Source of the DNA: Alloalcanivorax marinus | GTDB taxonomy: Bacteria > Pseudomonadota > Gammaproteobacteria > Pseudomonadales > Alcanivoracaceae | Assembly: GCF_016906305.1 (NCBI RefSeq) | Contig: NZ_JADDOL010000026.1 | Location: 1 to 38,532, forward strand | Length of the DNA stretch: 38,532 nucleotides | Direction: 5' to 3' | Shown: piece by piece, positions 35,141-38,532 of the stretch | Layout of the letters: each line of letters begins with the position of its first letter | Numbering within the stretch: position 1 is the first letter of the stretch | The notes under the pieces: model-generated | What the model saw: the letters and a program-made list of their open reading frames with translations, nothing else | Told to the model about the DNA's origin: nothing | The model's database searches: none | Made by a program: the position numbers and the translations under genes

Positions 35141-38100
35141 ATGCGTCCTACCCTGACAATAGCCACTCTTGGCGCCACCCTGGCGCTGGCCGCCTGTGGT
35201 GGCGGCGGCGGTGGCGGCGGCGGCGAACTGACGCCGCGCTCGCCCACCAGCAGCCAAGCGCTGTATTACTCCTACCCCCTGGACCAGCAGGAAGACGTGG
35301 CGCCGAACGCCCCGGTGGTGCTGCGCTTCGGCGCGCCGGTGAACGCCGCCAAGGCCAACTTCCGCTTCACCGACGCCGACGGCAATCCGGTGGACTTCGA
35401 CCTGCGCGCCGTGGACAACGGGCGCGGGGTGGTGCTGCAGCCCACCGAGGCCCTGCGGCCGATCACCAATTACGGGGTGGCCCTGCGCGACGTGATGCTC
35501 AACGGCGACCAGGTGGTGTTCCCCAATGACGGCGTGCTGGAATTCACCACCCGCCCGGCCCTGGAAGGCCCGGTGACGCTGCAGCAGGAAAGCCCGGCGT
35601 TCGAGGTAGCCAGCATTTTCCCGGACGACGAGCAGTTCATGACCGTGGACTTCTCCTCGTTCCGGCTGCGCACCAGCCATCCGCTGGACGAGAACAGCGC
35701 GGTGTACGGCGACACCGTCAAACTGATGCGCGGTGACGAGCTGGTGCCGGCGCTGCTGATCGCCAAGGGCAACGCCCTGACCGTGGACCCGCTGCAGGAC
35801 ATGACGCCGGGGGACACGTACCGGCTCACCGTGGAGGGTCTGCGCAGCCGCTTCGACGAAACCATCGAGCCGTTCCAGCGGGAAGTGCGGCCGCTCAACA
35901 CCGCCTCGCCCACCGGCGAGCGGGCGACGCTGGTCACCGAGGTGCCGGCGGCGGACCCGAGCCTGGGCTGCCTGGACGACAACGTGCGCACCTCGCCGCT
36001 CACCGGCGAGCCGATCAACTGCGTGCCGGTGAAGGGCACCCTGCTGCAGGACCAGACCGCCTCCAAGCAGACCGGTAACGTGTTTGGCGAGCTGGCGTTC
36101 CAGCCCAATTTCCCCCAGGTCACGCCGCTGCGCGTGGCGCGCGGGTCGCGATTGGTGGGTGACGCCTTGGAAGTGTTCATCGGCGGTCAGGTGCCGGTGG
36201 GCTTCGACTCCGGCGCGGTGACCGTGGAAATGATCACCGACGCCACCGGCTATCTGTTCCCCAACCCCAACTCCATTGACGTCAATGCGCCGCGCAACCT
36301 GCGCCTGTTCATGGACGTGGCCACCACCACCGCCGACGCCCGCGCCAACGGCGCCTTTACCCAGCATCTGGTGCATCTGGAACTGATCGGCCAGGCCAGC
36401 GTCAGCGACGGCCGGCTGCGCGCCGACGCGCTCACCGTGGTGGAGCCCCGGGTACTGGGCATCGAGGATCATCACGGCCTGCTCAGCTTCCGCATGGAGT
36501 CCTACGAGGACCAGGTCAACGCCCCGGAACCGGAGCAGGACAACACCGGCCCGCAACTGCAGGCGGTGACCCAGAACGGCCAGCTGCGCCTGTCCTGGCA
36601 GCCCGGTGACTTCGCCGACCGCATGGTGCCCGGTGAACCCATCGTGCTGCAGTTCGACGAAACCCTGGACCCGCTCAGCATCACCGAGAACGGCACCCTG
36701 CGCCTCACCAAGGGCGGCGCCCCCGAGCCGTTCTCCTGGCGCCTGAACGGCAACGCCCTGATCATTCACCCGGATGATCCGGTGAACTTCGGCGTGCAAT
36801 ACGCGGTGACCGCCACCTCCGGCATCACCGACCTGGCCGGCAATGCCCTGCGGCCCATCGACCGGATCAACGGCGGCGACACCCTGACCTTCTCCCTGCC
36901 GGAATACGTGGAAACCGAGGACGGCGAGAGCGTGGTGCGCGGGCCCTTCGCCATGGTGGTCTACCCCGGCTTCCCGTGCGCCAGCAGCGATGAACTGAAC
37001 CTGGGTGACTTCAACGGCCAGGGCAGCCAGGGCGTGTGCCTGTCCTCCAGTTCCGACAGCGAGCAGGTGGCGCTGGACCGGCTGCCCATCGACGCCATGC
37101 CCGCCAACCGGCCGATCCGCGTGCGCTTCTCGCAGAACATGGACCCGGCCACCCTGACCCTCGGCGAAAGCTGCGGCAGCGGCGGCGTGCGCGTGGAGCG
37201 CATCGACCAGAGCGGCGTCTGCCAGGGCACCGTGCCCGGCGTGCTGCAGATCGAACCGCGCGCCATCAGCTTCGTGCCCGATCAGCCCTGGGAAGAGGGC
37301 GCCCTGTACCGCTACACCCTGGCCTCGGAGAGCAACGGCTGCACCGGCGACGCCCTCTGCTCGGAAGCGGGCCTGCCCCTGCAGACCGCCCTGCTGCTGG
37401 GCGGCGACCGCACCGCCGGCGGCCCGGACATGGACATCGTGTTCCGCGGCGCGGCGGCCAATCTGGACGTGTTCCAGGAACTGAGCAACCTGCCCAGCGT
37501 GGACGTGAACGCCAACTTCGCCGTGGACGAGGGCGAGTCACCGATCACCGACGACGACGCCCCCACGCCTTCCAACGCCACCCGCATCCTGCCCCGGGAA
37601 GGCGACAGCGGCGACGGCCTGATCGTGGCCGCCAACACCGGCTGTGGCTTCGGCGGCGCGCCGCCCTACGGCGAAGGGCAGCAGGAGGACTGCAACGCCC
37701 AGCGCCTGCTGTACATCGCCGGCGCCCTCAACACCGACATCCTTGGCTACGAGGACGAGCCGGACCTGCCGCCGGAACTGAGCCGTGGCCAGGGCGGCGT
37801 GGCGGTGCGCATCTACCCGACCACGGTGGCACTCACCAATCTGGACACCACCGCCATCATCGGCGTGGAAGTGGACACCACCAACGGCGACACCTCGCTG
37901 AGCGATCTGCCGCTGCTGGGCGGGGTACTGGACGGCGTGCTCAACACCCTGGGTGATGTGCTCGACCTGCTGGGCCTGGAAGATCCGGTGCTCGGCCAGC
38001 TCGGCGAGCTGGGCCTGATTCCGCTGCCCACGGCCACCGGCCCCAACATCATGCGCGTGCGTTACGAGCCGGACGAAAACGGCAACCGCACCCGGGCTCC

Positions 38101-38434
38101 GGTGGGCTACATCCTGCCCGGCGACAACCCGGCCGCCGGTGACCCGCCGCGCTTCGTGATCCAGTTCGACCTGCTGTTCGACGCGCCGGCCCTGAGCCTG
38201 CCGCCGACCCTGGACCACAACGTGAAAAGCCTGCCCATCGACCAGATCACCCTGGAAGGGACCCTGGACTTCCTGCCCGATGGCCGGCTGTTCATCGCCC
38301 TGGAAAACCAGCAGGCCAAGGACGTGACCCTGGACATCACCGCCGCGGAGGTGCTGCCCGGCGGCAAGGTGAATCTGACCATTCCGGTGGGCGGCATCAA
38401 CCTGAGCTACCAGAGCACGTCGATCCAGAAGTAG
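35141..38434 (+). CDS. Large Ig-like domain lipoprotein, paralogue of the 12809-15886 gene
   Basis: This 1097-aa protein has lipobox LAAC (Cys19), then nine Gly residues as linker, so an outer-membrane lipoprotein is predicted. It shares with its paralogue the Ig-like segments (about 40-130, EDVAPNAPVVLRFGAPV; about 495-590, GEPIVLQFDETLDPLS), the motif LGCLDDNVRTSPLTGEPINC and a C-terminal domain beginning near GPNIMRVRYE. A Leu/Gly-rich insertion (about 920-965, LPLLGGVLDGVLNTLGDVLD) enlarges the short hydrophobic loop of the paralogue. GAGGTG precedes the ATG. No porin gene is next to it in view. A role in hydrophobic-substrate handling is inference. Confidence 0.75.
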   Translation: MRPTLTIATLGATLALAACGGGGGGGGGELTPRSPTSSQALYYSYPLDQQEDVAPNAPVVLRFGAPVNAAKANFRFTDADGNPVDFDLRAVDNGRGVVLQPTEALRPITNYGVALRDVMLNGDQVVFPNDGVLEFTTRPALEGPVTLQQESPAFEVASIFPDDEQFMTVDFSSFRLRTSHPLDENSAVYGDTVKLMRGDELVPALLIAKGNALTVDPLQDMTPGDTYRLTVEGLRSRFDETIEPFQREVRPLNTASPTGERATLVTEVPAADPSLGCLDDNVRTSPLTGEPINCVPVKGTLLQDQTASKQTGNVFGELAFQPNFPQVTPLRVARGSRLVGDALEVFIGGQVPVGFDSGAVTVEMITDATGYLFPNPNSIDVNAPRNLRLFMDVATTTADARANGAFTQHLVHLELIGQASVSDGRLRADALTVVEPRVLGIEDHHGLLSFRMESYEDQVNAPEPEQDNTGPQLQAVTQNGQLRLSWQPGDFADRMVPGEPIVLQFDETLDPLSITENGTLRLTKGGAPEPFSWRLNGNALIIHPDDPVNFGVQYAVTATSGITDLAGNALRPIDRINGGDTLTFSLPEYVETEDGESVVRGPFAMVVYPGFPCASSDELNLGDFNGQGSQGVCLSSSSDSEQVALDRLPIDAMPANRPIRVRFSQNMDPATLTLGESCGSGGVRVERIDQSGVCQGTVPGVLQIEPRAISFVPDQPWEEGALYRYTLASESNGCTGDALCSEAGLPLQTALLLGGDRTAGGPDMDIVFRGAAANLDVFQELSNLPSVDVNANFAVDEGESPITDDDAPTPSNATRILPREGDSGDGLIVAANTGCGFGGAPPYGEGQQEDCNAQRLLYIAGALNTDILGYEDEPDLPPELSRGQGGVAVRIYPTTVALTNLDTTAIIGVEVDTTNGDTSLSDLPLLGGVLDGVLNTLGDVLDLLGLEDPVLGQLGELGLIPLPTATGPNIMRVRYEPDENGNRTRAPVGYILPGDNPAAGDPPRFVIQFDLLFDAPALSLPPTLDHNVKSLPIDQITLEGTLDFLPDGRLFIALENQQAKDVTLDITAAEVLPGGKVNLTIPVGGINLSYQSTSIQK

Positions 38435-38460
38435 CGTCACCGGAAACAATCGAAAGCCAT

Positions 38461-38481
38461 AAAAAAGGGGCCCCGCGGGGC
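38461..38481 (-). terminator. Terminator-like hairpin at the right edge
   Basis: On the minus strand GCCCCGCGGGGC runs into six T, so it suits a minus-strand gene entering from the right. For the lipoprotein on the plus strand the A-run precedes the hairpin. The stem is short. Confidence 0.4.
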
Positions 38482-38532
38482 ACTGCTGTCCCACAGTTGG
38501 CGGCCTCACAGGGCGAACCTCATTTGAGGTTC

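Noticed and set aside
35060-36799. 579-aa minus-strand open frame at the second lipoprotein
   Set aside because: Antisense shadow of the lipoprotein gene; resembles the shadow of its paralogue.
1-38532. CRISPR array, tRNA, rRNA, insertion sequence or prophage genes
   Set aside because: No regularly spaced repeats, tRNA-like folds or transposase/integrase motifs were recognised.

Overview
The window reads as a chromosomal segment of a GC-rich marine gammaproteobacterium, most likely an Alcanivorax/Alloalcanivorax-type hydrocarbon degrader. This is inferred from gene order (UPF0149-pepP-ubiH-ubiI facing ZapB-like-zapA-6S RNA-fau, and ilvA facing rpiA, both as in Pseudomonas and its relatives), from a split glycine decarboxylase (gcvPA/gcvPB), and from FadL-type porin plus large Ig-like lipoprotein genes. 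No rRNA or tRNA gene, integrase, transposase or CRISPR array was seen.

Layout. (1) Positions 1 to about 8,000 are accessory DNA, visibly AT-richer than the rest. The left 4.2 kb is a Gabija anti-phage operon (gajA-gajB, minus strand). It appears to be packaged as an integron gene cassette: an attC-like site (147-221) follows gajB, and its first core heptamer is the exact complement of the heptamer just upstream of gajA (4202-4208). No integrase gene is present. Next come small unknown genes (a glycine-zipper membrane protein, two lipoproteins, two soluble unknowns), interleaved with two decaying copies of the 3' end of gcvPB plus its terminator (about 5606-6067 and 6640-6915). The intact gcvPB end and terminator lie at 8006-8470. 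The downstream flank of gcvPB therefore looks like a recurrent insertion site whose mechanism I cannot name. (2) 8,069-12,617: glycine cleavage operon gcvT-gcvH-gcvPA-gcvPB (minus). (3) 12,809-17,259: a FadL/OmpP1-type porin followed by a 1025-aa Ig-like lipoprotein (minus), candidate lipid or alkane uptake genes. (4) 17,890-25,982: an OFA-type major facilitator transporter, a ModE-HTH/periplasmic-binding-type regulator, and an NAD-dependent formate dehydrogenase operon fdsG-fdsB-fdsA-fdsD, without fdhD. (5) 26,004-30,398: UPF0149-pepP-ubiH-ubiI (minus; ubiquinone hydroxylases). (6) 30,577-32,192: ZapB-like protein, zapA, 6S RNA, 5-formyl-THF cyclo-ligase, and a 49-aa membrane protein. (7) 32,569-34,889: ilvA and rpiA, divergent. 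(8) 35,141-38,434: a second large Ig-like lipoprotein, paralogous to the one in (3), without a porin partner in view.

How the genes work together. gcvTHPAPB and the formyl-THF ligase serve folate one-carbon metabolism. The OFA transporter plus fds genes would import formate and oxidise it to CO2 with NADH formation. The porin/lipoprotein pair is a plausible outer-membrane route for hydrophobic substrates. The Gabija cassette and the gcvPB-flanking genes are the variable, horizontally acquired part. Many long antisense ORFs in the GC-rich genes were judged to be composition shadows.
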